Shown one piece after another: positions 7,683 through 14,582 of a DNA stretch of 22,014 nt. The first letter of the stretch is position 1, and each line of letters begins with the position of its first letter. The position numbers and the translations under genes were made by a program. Location: contig JAHZHF010000020.1 in assembly GCA_019420405.1 (NCBI GenBank), forward strand, positions 1-22,014. The letters run 5' to 3'. The stretch is from Clostridiales bacterium (GTDB lineage: Bacteria; Bacillota; Clostridia; Lachnospirales; Lachnospiraceae). Below the pieces are notes generated by a model, which was given only the letters and a program-made list of their open reading frames with translations, ran no database searches and was not told where the DNA came from.

Positions 7683-9074
7683 TTAAATATACCATGCAGC
7701 GCCCAGGCCTGTCAGCATGATGAATACTGCCACATACTGAAGAACACCTGTAACATATGCATTCGGGATAGACAGTTTCAGGAAGTCGCTGGACTCAACC
7801 TTAGTATAAGCAAGTCCCCATGCAACCCATGACTGAGTGATACAGCTTCCGATGTTTACTGTAATTGTCGGGATCGCGAAGATCGCATACAGGAACGGTA
7901 CGGAGAAGGATGCAACGTTGGAGAGCACTCCGAGTGTTGCAGCACCGCAGCCTACCAGCGTCATCGGTCCACGGAACAGTCCCATGAACAGAAGTACAGC
8001 AAATACGATACAGATAACTGCTTCGCTTGTCGGGATAACACTTCCAAGTACTACTGTGAAGTACGGTGAAGCATATGTAGCAACTGTGTTGAACATAGGC
8101 AGTGTAAGAAGGAAGCCTACCAGCGGAGCTGTGTCTACAACACCGTCGTAGTAAAGCTTGTTAACAAGCTGGCAGTTCTCCTTAAATGTGCCTTTCATTC
8201 TTCCGCAGAGGAAGAGTCCTGCAAAACCTGCGATAACGAATCCGCCGATAACGGAGAATCCAAGTGCGATGTTCAGTACAACCGGTACGATCGGGAGGAT
8301 CAGTGTGTACAGCGGAGCATCTTTCTGCGGTGTGGAAGCGCCGCGTGTCTGAGCTGCCCATGCACGGGATGTTTTGGATCTCTTCAGGAAGATTCCTGTC
8401 AGGATCGTTGTAACAATCAGCATGATGATCAGTGCTGCGTATCCCCAGTGAGATGCATACCATCCAAGTGTGAAGTCCGGCATCTCATCCGGCTGGATGA
8501 AGAACGCACGGTACTGAGCAAAGTTTACAGGGTTCAGGTAGATACCTGCCGCAACAGATCCCATGAATGAGAACAGTGCGATTGCTTTCGGTACACCGAG
8601 TGACATAAGGATCGGAAGAACGATAACGCCGATAGCGATAACCGGGCCCGCACCTGTCATAGCGGTGAAGATAAGCGCTGTAACGATGTTCAGCAGTGTA
8701 ATTGTAACGATCGGCTTGTCTCCGCCGAGCTCTACAGTCTTACGGATCAGAGTAGAAGCAATACCTGTATCCATCATGACACGTCCGAACCATGCACCCC
8801 AACATACGTTAACCAGTGTAGTTCCCCATCCCTCGGGAGCTGACTGATAGATCTTGTTCAGGATCGCGATCAGGCTGTCCTTGTCACTATACTGTAATAC
8901 TTCATTTGCTGCGATAAACTCGTCGCTTGCAAACAGCGCGCCTACAAGCGGAAGAACTGTCCAGACAATCGTGATTACGAGGAATCCGATCATCCGGTTG
9001 TGGCCCTTGATACAGTAGTATGCCAGACCGAAGAATGAAAGCAGTAAAATAATACCAATTATAAATTCAACCAT
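7683..9074 (-). CDS. Multi-pass membrane permease (ion-transporter-like, probable carboxylate carrier)
   Basis: A 463-residue integral membrane protein with about 11-12 hydrophobic helices, starting with FIIGIILLLSFFGLAYY and FLVITIVWTVLPLVGALF. It contains the Gly-rich segment AMTGAGPVIAIGVIVLPIL and later FRGPMTLVGCGAATLGVLSN; such paired motifs are typical of ion-transporter superfamily carriers (GntP, CitM and DcuC relatives), which move organic acids with H+ or Na+. Family assignment is by overall look, not a definite motif. AAGGAGG lies seven bases before the ATG at 9074. As the only transporter gene in the operon it probably imports the pathway substrate. Confidence 0.8.
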   Translation of the reverse strand: MVEFIIGIILLLSFFGLAYYCIKGHNRMIGFLVITIVWTVLPLVGALFASDEFIAANEVLQYSDKDSLIAILNKIYQSAPEGWGTTLVNVCWGAWFGRVMMDTGIASTLIRKTVELGGDKPIVTITLLNIVTALIFTAMTGAGPVIAIGVIVLPILMSLGVPKAIALFSFMGSVAAGIYLNPVNFAQYRAFFIQPDEMPDFTLGWYASHWGYAALIIMLIVTTILTGIFLKRSKTSRAWAAQTRGASTPQKDAPLYTLILPIVPVVLNIALGFSVIGGFVIAGFAGLFLCGRMKGTFKENCQLVNKLYYDGVVDTAPLVGFLLTLPMFNTVATYASPYFTVVLGSVIPTSEAVICIVFAVLLFMGLFRGPMTLVGCGAATLGVLSNVASFSVPFLYAIFAIPTITVNIGSCITQSWVAWGLAYTKVESSDFLKLSIPNAYVTGVLQYVAVFIMLTGLGAAWYI

Positions 9075-9199
9075 GGTATTTCCTCCTTAATAAAATGTTG
9101 TTTGCCCAAATCCGGGCTTTTCATCTCATCCTTTTCTCTTCTCCAAAACCAAACAGGAAACTTCCAAACCACCTCTTTTCGTCTGATATGACTCTACCT

Positions 9200-9910
9200 T
9201 CAGTCCATAAAGTACTGGGGATAGATTCCACGAAGTAAATCAGCATTGCCCGCCACCGTATTAAAATGATTCGCACAAATCAGCACGGCCGCCTCGGCGT
9301 CGCCTCGCCTAATATTATTCAGGAGCATCCGGCACTCAACCTGAGTCCGTTCCATCCCCGTCATGGAGTAGGACGACGAATAGTTGAACGTCTGATAAGA
9401 AAGCCAGTCCACCCGGAAGATATCGCTGTCCAGCGTCCGAAACACATCCCAGATATGTTCGTGTCCTCCGAACTGAGAAAGCAGGTAGTGAAAGCTCCAC
9501 TCAGACGCAAGAAAACCGGTGATATCGTCATCCGTTTTCAGCCTGCTTCCGTTCTTCACTACCTCTTCAAGCCGGCTGCACTGGTCCTCGTCCAGTTTTC
9601 CCCCGCACAGTTCCTGAATCACACCCTGCTCCAGAACAATGTGCGCGTGAACCGCCTGCCTGATTCTCTGCATACTGATCAGCGTCACTTCTGTCCCCCG
9701 CTGCGGATAAACGACAACATATCCTTCCTCCGCGAGCTGGGAAAGTGCTTCCCTGATCTGAACTCTTCCTTTTTTCAGCCGGACGGCTAGGGCGTTTTCA
9801 CTGAGTTTTTCTCCCGGCTTAAGGGCCAGACTCAGGATTTCTCTTTTCAGCATGTCATATGCGTTGTTTTCCTTTACGGCTTTCGCTGCCGCCTCACATT
9901 TCCCCGGCAT
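9200..9910 (-). CDS. GntR/FadR-family (FCD) transcriptional regulator, first copy
   Basis: DNA-binding regulator of 236 residues. The winged helix runs from about residue 18 to 75 (AYDMLKREILSLALKPGEKL, then RVQIREALSQLAEEGYVVVY and PQRGTEV). An all-helical FCD effector domain follows, with EWSFHYLLSQFGGHE and a late histidine in ANHF as likely metal or effector residues. I place the start at 9910 (MPGKCE): it has a GGAAGGG ribosome site, and upstream starts (9964, 9934) would put the ATTGCATACAAG site inside the coding sequence. It is the first gene of the catabolic operon and probably controls it and itself. The DNA-binding helix reads KKGRVQIREAL instead of the common SRTPVREAL. Confidence 0.88.
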   Translation of the reverse strand: MPGKCEAAAKAVKENNAYDMLKREILSLALKPGEKLSENALAVRLKKGRVQIREALSQLAEEGYVVVYPQRGTEVTLISMQRIRQAVHAHIVLEQGVIQELCGGKLDEDQCSRLEEVVKNGSRLKTDDDITGFLASEWSFHYLLSQFGGHEHIWDVFRTLDSDIFRVDWLSYQTFNYSSSYSMTGMERTQVECRMLLNNIRRGDAEAAVLICANHFNTVAGNADLLRGIYPQYFMD

Positions 9911-9934
9911 CACTGCTTCTTCCCTTCCTCTCAT

Positions 9935-9946
9935 ATTGCATACAAG
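9935..9946. promoter_or_regulatory. Candidate GntR operator O1
   Basis: ATTGCATACAAG, an imperfect palindrome with core TTGYATRCAA, lies 25-36 bases ahead of the chosen start of the minus-strand GntR gene, in its leader. An identical 12-mer is at 10157-10168. From memory, TTGTATACAA-type sites are bound by some FCD GntR repressors such as MdcY. Confidence 0.6.
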
Positions 9947-9984
9947 AAATGCTTTTAATTGCATTTCAGCCTTCTGAAAGGGGT

Positions 9985-9996
9985 ACTGTTAACAGT
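9985..9996. promoter_or_regulatory. Perfect 12-bp palindrome in the operon leader
   Basis: ACTGTTAACAGT is fully self-complementary and falls about 20 bases downstream of the predicted start of the minus-strand transcript. It could be a second operator, but no protein can be assigned to it and a 12-base palindrome can occur by chance. Confidence 0.35.
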
Positions 9997-10018
9997 CCCT
10001 GATATAAAAGACAAAAGA

Positions 10019-10047
10019 AGCATAACACATTTCACAGCTTAAAGCAA
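10019..10047 (-). promoter_or_regulatory. Predicted main promoter of the catabolic operon
   Basis: On the minus strand, -35 TTGCTT (10042-10047) is separated by 17 bases from -10 TATGCT (10019-10024), which carries a TG extension (TGTTATGCT). Transcription would begin near 10012, giving a leader of about 100 bases that contains the ACTGTTAACAGT palindrome and O1. Confidence 0.55.
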
Positions 10048-10102
10048 TACATTCTTTGTTATCTTTTTCTGTTTTTAGTCTTATTTTTACTTATTTTTTT
10101 GG

Positions 10103-10130
10103 TTGATTTTTTTATAAAAAATGTTATGAT
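10103..10130 (+). promoter_or_regulatory. Predicted promoter P1 of the divergent operon
   Basis: TTGATT (10103-10108), a 16-base AT-rich spacer, then TATGAT (10125-10130) with a TG extension (TGTTATGAT). The predicted transcript start near 10137 is about 20 bases before O2, so a bound regulator there could block elongation or initiation. Confidence 0.6.
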
Positions 10131-10156
10131 GGTTATGTAGTGTATCGTTTTAAGCA

Positions 10157-10168
10157 ATTGCATACAAG
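10157..10168. promoter_or_regulatory. Candidate GntR operator O2
   Basis: ATTGCATACAAG, identical over 12 bases to O1 at 9935-9946 and in the same orientation on the plus strand. It sits just downstream of promoter P1 of the plus-strand operon. Confidence 0.6.
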
Positions 10169-10257
10169 TTCAGTCCGGTTTTCGCTGTGCAAAAAGCACC
10201 GATCGTTTGCGGCACTCTGTTTGTACTTCTTTTTATACAGGCGCTTCTTGTGCGATA

Positions 10258-10266
10258 TGCTATAAT
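10258..10266 (+). promoter_or_regulatory. Candidate second promoter P2 of the divergent operon
   Basis: TGCTATAAT is an extended -10 with a perfect TATAAT hexamer. No convincing -35 is seen at the expected distance. It is about 50 bases before the second GntR start codon, leaving room for a short leader with the AAGAAGG ribosome site. Confidence 0.45.
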
Positions 10267-10314
10267 GAGGAACATTACAGGAATACTATTATTAATAATA
10301 AAGAAGGTTTCATT

Positions 10315-11073
10315 ATGTCATCAATATCCGGTATACAGATTCAGGACATCAAAACGCTGGCGCGGGAAAGTTCCGAAGACGCACGCCAGTATGTTTATCG
10401 CGTAATTAAATACTGTATCCTGGTGCTGCTTCTGTCCCCCGGGCAGAAAATGAACGAAGCTGAGCTTGCCGAACTACTTGAGGTCAGCCGCACTCCCGTC
10501 CACGATACGATACTGCGTCTTTCCAGGGAACACCTGGCCGATATCTACCCGAGACGCGGCGCCTTTGTCGCACGCCTTGACCGCCCCAGCATCGAACATG
10601 CAGTGTGGACACACCGGCAGCTCGGGATATCCATGATACATTCTATTCATATACGAAAGGCGTCGGAAGAGCAGCTTCTTTCCCTTTACCTGCCTTTGAG
10701 CCAGCTCGAGACCTGTCTGCGCCAGGAGGACTATTCCCGGTGCTCGCAGCTTTTTATGGAATATTACCGGACTCTGTATCTCCTGGCCGGAGATATGGAT
10801 CTGGTTTGGGAAGCAGTACACAATACGGACGCCGATCTGAGAAGGCTTCTGTATCTGGCAGCTAAAAGCAGCCCCGTTGTAGTGAGAGGATTTCTCTATG
10901 AGCTCACAGACCTTACCAAAACGCTGATCGCACGGGATAATGACAAGGCCTGCCAGATCTTCTCTGATCATATCTCGCGTATGCTCATGCTTCTCTCACC
11001 GCTCCAGGAACAGCTTCCGGAGTACTTTACGCTTCATATTAGCGAAAACAAAGTTAAGGAGGAAATATTATGA
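10315..11073 (+). CDS. GntR/FadR-family (FCD) transcriptional regulator, second copy
   Basis: A 252-residue regulator with a winged helix at about residues 24-87 (SPGQKMNEAELAELLEVSRT, then PVHDTILRLSREHLADIYPR and RGAFVA) and a helical FCD-like effector domain. The start at 10315 has AAGAAGG eight bases upstream; the longer open frame to 10207 would span promoter P2 and lacks a ribosome site. It is transcribed divergently from the first GntR gene, and its stop overlaps the next ATG (ATGA). In this copy the DNA-recognition segment is the standard SRTPVHDTIL, unlike the first copy, so the two may bind related but not identical sites, or compete for O1 and O2. Confidence 0.88.
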   Translation: MSSISGIQIQDIKTLARESSEDARQYVYRVIKYCILVLLLSPGQKMNEAELAELLEVSRTPVHDTILRLSREHLADIYPRRGAFVARLDRPSIEHAVWTHRQLGISMIHSIHIRKASEEQLLSLYLPLSQLETCLRQEDYSRCSQLFMEYYRTLYLLAGDMDLVWEAVHNTDADLRRLLYLAAKSSPVVVRGFLYELTDLTKTLIARDNDKACQIFSDHISRMLMLLSPLQEQLPEYFTLHISENKVKEEIL

Positions 11074-11579
11074 TCTACGGAAATGTCAACAATCCCATGT
11101 TTGAAGACCAGGCAGCCGTGCTTCCCGATGCACTCAGCGCAGCTCTTCATTTTCTGAAGGAGACAGACCTTGCCGCTCACGAGCCCGGCGTCTTCAACAT
11201 CGAACTTGGCGGAGTTCCCGTGATCCTGCAGGTGCTTGATCTCACCACATCTCCGAGAGAAGCTCTGCGTCCGGAAATCCACCGCAAAAACATCGACGTA
11301 CAGTTTCTCGCGGCAGGCGGCCCGGAACTGGCAGCCTACTATGACGATGATGGAACGAACGAGGTGGACGAGGATCTTCTCGATACCCCCCGTGATATCC
11401 TGTTCTATAAAAATAACGCAAATATAACAGAAGGATGTATTCCGATGACTGTCGGGACTTACGCAATGTACTTCCCATGGGATGTTCATGTTCCCGCAAT
11501 TCAGGCAGGCGACGCTCCGGCCCCGATCCGCAAAATCGTGATCAAAGTACCTCTGGCCGCCTGCAGGAAGGGAGAGTAA
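11070..11579 (+). CDS. YhcH/YjgK/YiaL (DUF386) family protein, copy 2
   Basis: A 169-residue DUF386 protein, paralogous to the product at 2922-3374. Shared blocks are HRKNIDVQFL versus HDKFFDIQYV, FYKNNAN versus FYEDPEF, PWDVHVPAIQAG versus PEDAHKPRVQAG, and the ending RKIVIKVPL versus KKVVIKVAV. AAGGAGG precedes the ATG, which overlaps the GntR stop as ATGA. The family probably acts on sugar acids or related cyclic molecules, perhaps as an isomerase or anomerase; this is not settled. Copies in both arms of one regulated locus suggest two related ligands or steps. Confidence 0.88.
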   Translation: MIYGNVNNPMFEDQAAVLPDALSAALHFLKETDLAAHEPGVFNIELGGVPVILQVLDLTTSPREALRPEIHRKNIDVQFLAAGGPELAAYYDDDGTNEVDEDLLDTPRDILFYKNNANITEGCIPMTVGTYAMYFPWDVHVPAIQAGDAPAPIRKIVIKVPLAACRKGE

Positions 11580-11583
11580 GATT

Positions 11584-12459
11584 ATGACGGATCAGATCCG
11601 GCGCCATCTCGAGGCGCTGTCCCAGAAAGACCTGCCGGCGCGCAGGGAGGCAATGGTTAAGATCCTGGAAGAAGAGGGGTTTCCTTATACCACACAGGAA
11701 GCCCCTTCCTCTTTTAAAAATCCACAGGGAGTCATCAATTATCTGTTCTCTGCCGGAGACGCTCCGGGGCTGCTCTTCTGCGCTCACTACGACGCGGTGG
11801 CCGGAAGCAGCGGCGCCAACGATAACGCAGCTTCTGTATGCATCCTGATTGATCTCGCCAGAGAGCTCAAAGATAAACAGATTTCCGCACATTTCGCCTT
11901 TTTTGACGCCGAGGAATGCAGGCAGGCCGGAAGCCGCCTCTACGCTTCCTCCATGGACAGAAACCGGATCACAGGTGTAGTCAATCTCGACATGTGCGGA
12001 TATGGCGACACTCTCGTAGTATGCGGAAAAGGACATGAAAAGAAAGCTCCGGTAAAAGCGTTCTGCCAGAAGGAGATCCTGGAGAAATACAACGGCCAGC
12101 TCCTTCGCTACCTGCCGAAAAGCGACGACGCTTCTTTCAGCGGCTCCCGTCTGCCGGTGCTCTCCATGGCTGTAGTTCCCTACTGGGATATCCAGTATCT
12201 CAAGGCTCTGGCAACTTACGGCGGCGGATTCCTTGGCCGTCCGCCCGAGTACGATATGATGCTCGGTCAGATGGAAGTGTCCGCAACGATGCACGGCGGC
12301 TCGAAAGACGCCCCGGAATTCGTACAGACCGAGGCCATGGACAAAGTGTACCACTACCTGCTGGACGCGGTTCTCACCCCGCAGGAGCAGTCACAATCCG
12401 GCTCAGGTTCCACGGGTTCAGGGCTTGGTTCAGGACTTTCACGCCTGTTCCGTTCGTGA
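11584..12459 (+). CDS. M28-family zinc aminopeptidase-like hydrolase
   Basis: A cytoplasmic-looking 291-residue metallohydrolase without a signal peptide. It shows the di-zinc peptidase pattern in order: H68 and D70 in CAHYDAVAG, bridging D80 in GANDNAAS, catalytic E110-E111 in DAEECRQAGS, D136 in NLDMCGYGD, and a late H237 in ATMHGG. Such enzymes remove N-terminal residues or hydrolyse amide bonds. It starts four bases after the YhcH gene. The C-terminus is a Gly/Ser-rich tail (SGSGSTGSGLGSGLSRLF). In this locus it could act on an amide or dipeptide-like intermediate. Confidence 0.85.
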   Translation: MTDQIRRHLEALSQKDLPARREAMVKILEEEGFPYTTQEAPSSFKNPQGVINYLFSAGDAPGLLFCAHYDAVAGSSGANDNAASVCILIDLARELKDKQISAHFAFFDAEECRQAGSRLYASSMDRNRITGVVNLDMCGYGDTLVVCGKGHEKKAPVKAFCQKEILEKYNGQLLRYLPKSDDASFSGSRLPVLSMAVVPYWDIQYLKALATYGGGFLGRPPEYDMMLGQMEVSATMHGGSKDAPEFVQTEAMDKVYHYLLDAVLTPQEQSQSGSGSTGSGLGSGLSRLFRS

Positions 12460-12486
12460 CAGCAAGACGGCTGGCTCAGCGAAAAA

Positions 12487-12539
12487 GCGAAATGCAAAAA
12501 CTGATACGCAAAACCGATATGCAAAATTGATATGCAAGA
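12487..12539 (+). repeat. Short tandem repeat, 13-bp period
   Basis: Three exact-period units follow one another: CTGATACGCAAAA (12501-12513), CCGATATGCAAAA (12514-12526) and TTGATATGCAAGA (12527-12539), after a looser first unit at 12487-12500. It lies just past the M28 stop codon and has no reading frame of its own. Confidence 0.7.
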
Positions 12540-12548
12540 AGAACCGCG

Positions 12549-12676
12549 CTGAACTGTTACACGATTTAGTAACAGTTCAGCCATAGGACTGCACGCCCGT
12601 CTATGAGTAAAACAGCGGCGGCAGCCGCAATAAGCACGAAGTGCGGTTTTACGAATGGCGCGGGCTGAACTGTTAC
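12549..12676. repeat. Compound inverted-repeat element between convergent genes
   Basis: CTGAACTGTTAC (12549-12560) and its exact complement GTAACAGTTCAG (12569-12580) form a 12-bp stem with an 8-base loop. A third copy, CTGAACTGTTAC, at 12665-12676 is inverted relative to 12569-12580 and encloses 84 bases of GC-rich, structured sequence. The flank CCATAGGACTG matches the complement of the copy at 2150-2174. It fills the gap between the converging M28 and pyruvate kinase genes and may terminate both. Confidence 0.75.
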
Positions 12677-12691
12677 TTCTATGTTTGATAA

Positions 12692-14116
12692 TCAATATTC
12701 TCCGACCACAGTCGTCTTAAGCAGGTTCGTATTTCCCGGCTTCCCAAGCGGAACTCCCGCTGTAAGCACTACGACATCTCCTTCTTTCACATATCCCATG
12801 CGTTCAGCAGCCTCTGTTGCATGGAGGAAAAGAATCTCCATACTGTACTCCTCTTTAATGAGAACCGGCAGCACGCCCCAGGAAAGATTCAGTTTCCGGC
12901 ATGTCATTTCGTCCGGTGAACATCCCACAATCTGACATCCAGGTCTGTACTTGGAGATCATCTTCGCCGTATGTCCTGATTTGCTCACTGTAATAATCGC
13001 CTTCGCATCGAGATCAATCGCTGTCATACAGGTGGCGTGAGAGATGGCCGTCGTCATATCCGGCTTCTCCTCCTTCTGGCGGACACTGAAATGCTGACTG
13101 TAGGGGATATCACTCTCTGTGCGCACAGCGATCTTCACCATCGTCTGCAGAGCTTCGATCGGATACTTGCCCGCCGCAGTCTCGCCGGAGAGCATGATCG
13201 CACTTGTCCCCTGATAAATCGCATTCGCTACGTCCGTAGTCTCTGCTCTGGTCGGACGCGGATTCTTCATCATGGAATCCAGCATCTGCGTAGCTGTGAT
13301 CACCTGTTTCCCCGCATGATACACTTTCGTAATGATCTCCTTCTGAATAACCGGAACATCCTCCAGAGGGATCTCCACGCCCATGTCGCCGCGCGCGATC
13401 ATAATTCCATCCGCCGCGTCAATGATACTGTCAATATTATTTACCCCCTGCTGATTCTCAATCTTGGCGATAATGTTAATCTTCTCCCCGCCATTCTCGC
13501 GAAGCAGAGTACGGATCTCTTCCACGTCCTCCGCAGTCCTCGTAAAGGACGCTGCAATAAAGTCAAACCCTTCGCGGATACCAAAGAGAATATCATCCCG
13601 GTCCTTCTCACTGATAAACGGCATGCTGACTTCAACGCCCGGAAGGTTGATCCCTTTCCTGTTGGATACTGTACCGCCGTTTTTCACAATACAGTTCACA
13701 TCCTTGCCTTCGATACTCACAACCTCCAGCTCAATCAGTCCGTCGTCAATCAGGACACGTCCGCCAACATGAACATCCTTGTACAGATTCTCATATGTGA
13801 CAGATACTTTATCCTTCGTACCCTCGATCTCTTCCGGAGTCAGCGTAAATACCTGTCCTTCCTCCAGTTCAACCTTCCCGTCCGCAAATGTCCGGATACG
13901 GATCTCCGGCCCCTTTGTGTCAAGAAGCGCAGCCACATGTTTTCCAAGTCTGGACCGGATCTCCTTTAACTTGTCCAGCCGCTCCTTCTGCTCCGGATGG
14001 GTTCCGTGAGAAAAGTTAAACCTGGCAACATCCATTCCTTCTCTGACCATAGTTTCCAGTATATCCCCTTTATCCGTAGACGGGCCGAGAGTACATACGA
14101 TCTTTGTTCTCCGCAT
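12692..14116 (-). CDS. pyk: Pyruvate kinase
   Basis: Glycolytic enzyme converting phosphoenolpyruvate and ADP to pyruvate and ATP. The 474 residues match the usual bacterial length without the extra C-terminal PEP-utiliser domain seen in some Bacillales. Motifs are MRRTKIVCTLGPS, VARFNFSHG, the active-site block IIAKIENQQGVNNID, MIARGDMGVEIP and TATQMLDSMMKNPRPTRAE. The start at 14116 has AGGAGGT ten bases upstream; the longer frame to 14176 adds an N-terminus that pyruvate kinases lack. It is monocistronic, between two repeat-bearing gaps. Confidence 0.97.
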   Translation of the reverse strand: MRRTKIVCTLGPSTDKGDILETMVREGMDVARFNFSHGTHPEQKERLDKLKEIRSRLGKHVAALLDTKGPEIRIRTFADGKVELEEGQVFTLTPEEIEGTKDKVSVTYENLYKDVHVGGRVLIDDGLIELEVVSIEGKDVNCIVKNGGTVSNRKGINLPGVEVSMPFISEKDRDDILFGIREGFDFIAASFTRTAEDVEEIRTLLRENGGEKINIIAKIENQQGVNNIDSIIDAADGIMIARGDMGVEIPLEDVPVIQKEIITKVYHAGKQVITATQMLDSMMKNPRPTRAETTDVANAIYQGTSAIMLSGETAAGKYPIEALQTMVKIAVRTESDIPYSQHFSVRQKEEKPDMTTAISHATCMTAIDLDAKAIITVSKSGHTAKMISKYRPGCQIVGCSPDEMTCRKLNLSWGVLPVLIKEEYSMEILFLHATEAAERMGYVKEGDVVVLTAGVPLGKPGNTNLLKTTVVGEY

Positions 14117-14162
14117 TGGTTTGTAACCTCCTAATAAAAAATTCAAAATTGGCTCTTTTCTT

Positions 14163-14171
14163 ATTTTACCA
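14163..14171 (-). promoter_or_regulatory. Candidate pyk promoter (extended -10)
   Basis: TGGTAAAAT on the minus strand resembles a TGn-extended -10, 46 bases before the pyk start codon. No good -35 is seen 16-18 bases upstream, so this is tentative. Confidence 0.35.
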
Positions 14172-14216
14172 AGCATTGCGGGAAAGGGCTACTGAAAGTT
14201 GAAATATTTACAGAAT

Positions 14217-14580
14217 ATTTACAGCTATTTAGTGCAATAACACTTTCTGTTAAATACGACCGGAAGCGGGGCGGATGTTTAGTGACGTGTATTCTGTGAA
14301 AGAGATACAGCCGTTCGATATTCCGTTCCGGAATCTGGGAATAATCTAACTGGCCGAAAAGAGGTTTAAAAGCAAAGCGGCGTGCAGGGCAACTCGCTGA
14401 CGCTCAAACAATCCCTGCGCACCGCTTAACAACCTCTTTCCGCCCCGTAAGATATTCCAACAGATTCCTCCAAAGTCATATCTCCCGGCTGTCTCCTTCC
14501 TCAGAAAGTGTACTCTAACCGTCCGCTCCGCTTCCTGCGCATTTCCTAACGGAAATGTTACTGCCTAAACAGGCTGATAA
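14217..14580. repeat. Giant imperfect palindrome (about 350 bp)
   Basis: Almost the whole gap between the HipA-like gene and pyk reads nearly the same on both strands, centred near 14400. Paired blocks from outside in: 14234-14242 with 14556-14564 (8 of 9), 14262-14275 with 14522-14535 (13 of 14), 14308-14313 with 14486-14491 (6 of 6), 14330-14337 with 14461-14468 (8 of 8), 14358-14366 with 14431-14439 (9 of 9), and 14375-14389 with 14413-14427 (13 of 15). The 23-base tip is 14390-14412. There is no gene inside. It could be a foldback/MITE-type element, a long structured RNA or a two-way terminator. Confidence 0.8.
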
Positions 14581-14582
14581 AA

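Noticed and set aside
9103..9118. Small GCCC/GGGC hairpin between the GntR and permease genes
   Set aside because: Only four base pairs. The T-run follows on the plus strand, where no gene ends, so it is not a supported terminator.
11542..12354. A 270-codon open frame on the minus strand opposite the M28 gene
   Set aside because: The plus strand carries all the zinc-site motifs of M28. The antisense frame has no domain and no ribosome site.
13037..13969. A 310-codon open frame on the plus strand opposite pyk
   Set aside because: Arg/His-rich translation antisense to an unambiguous pyruvate kinase; not a plausible protein.
14117..14220. Possible riboswitch or leader RNA upstream of pyk
   Set aside because: The stretch is short and AT-rich with two TGTAAATAT direct repeats but no aptamer-like structure or terminator hairpin that I can recognise.
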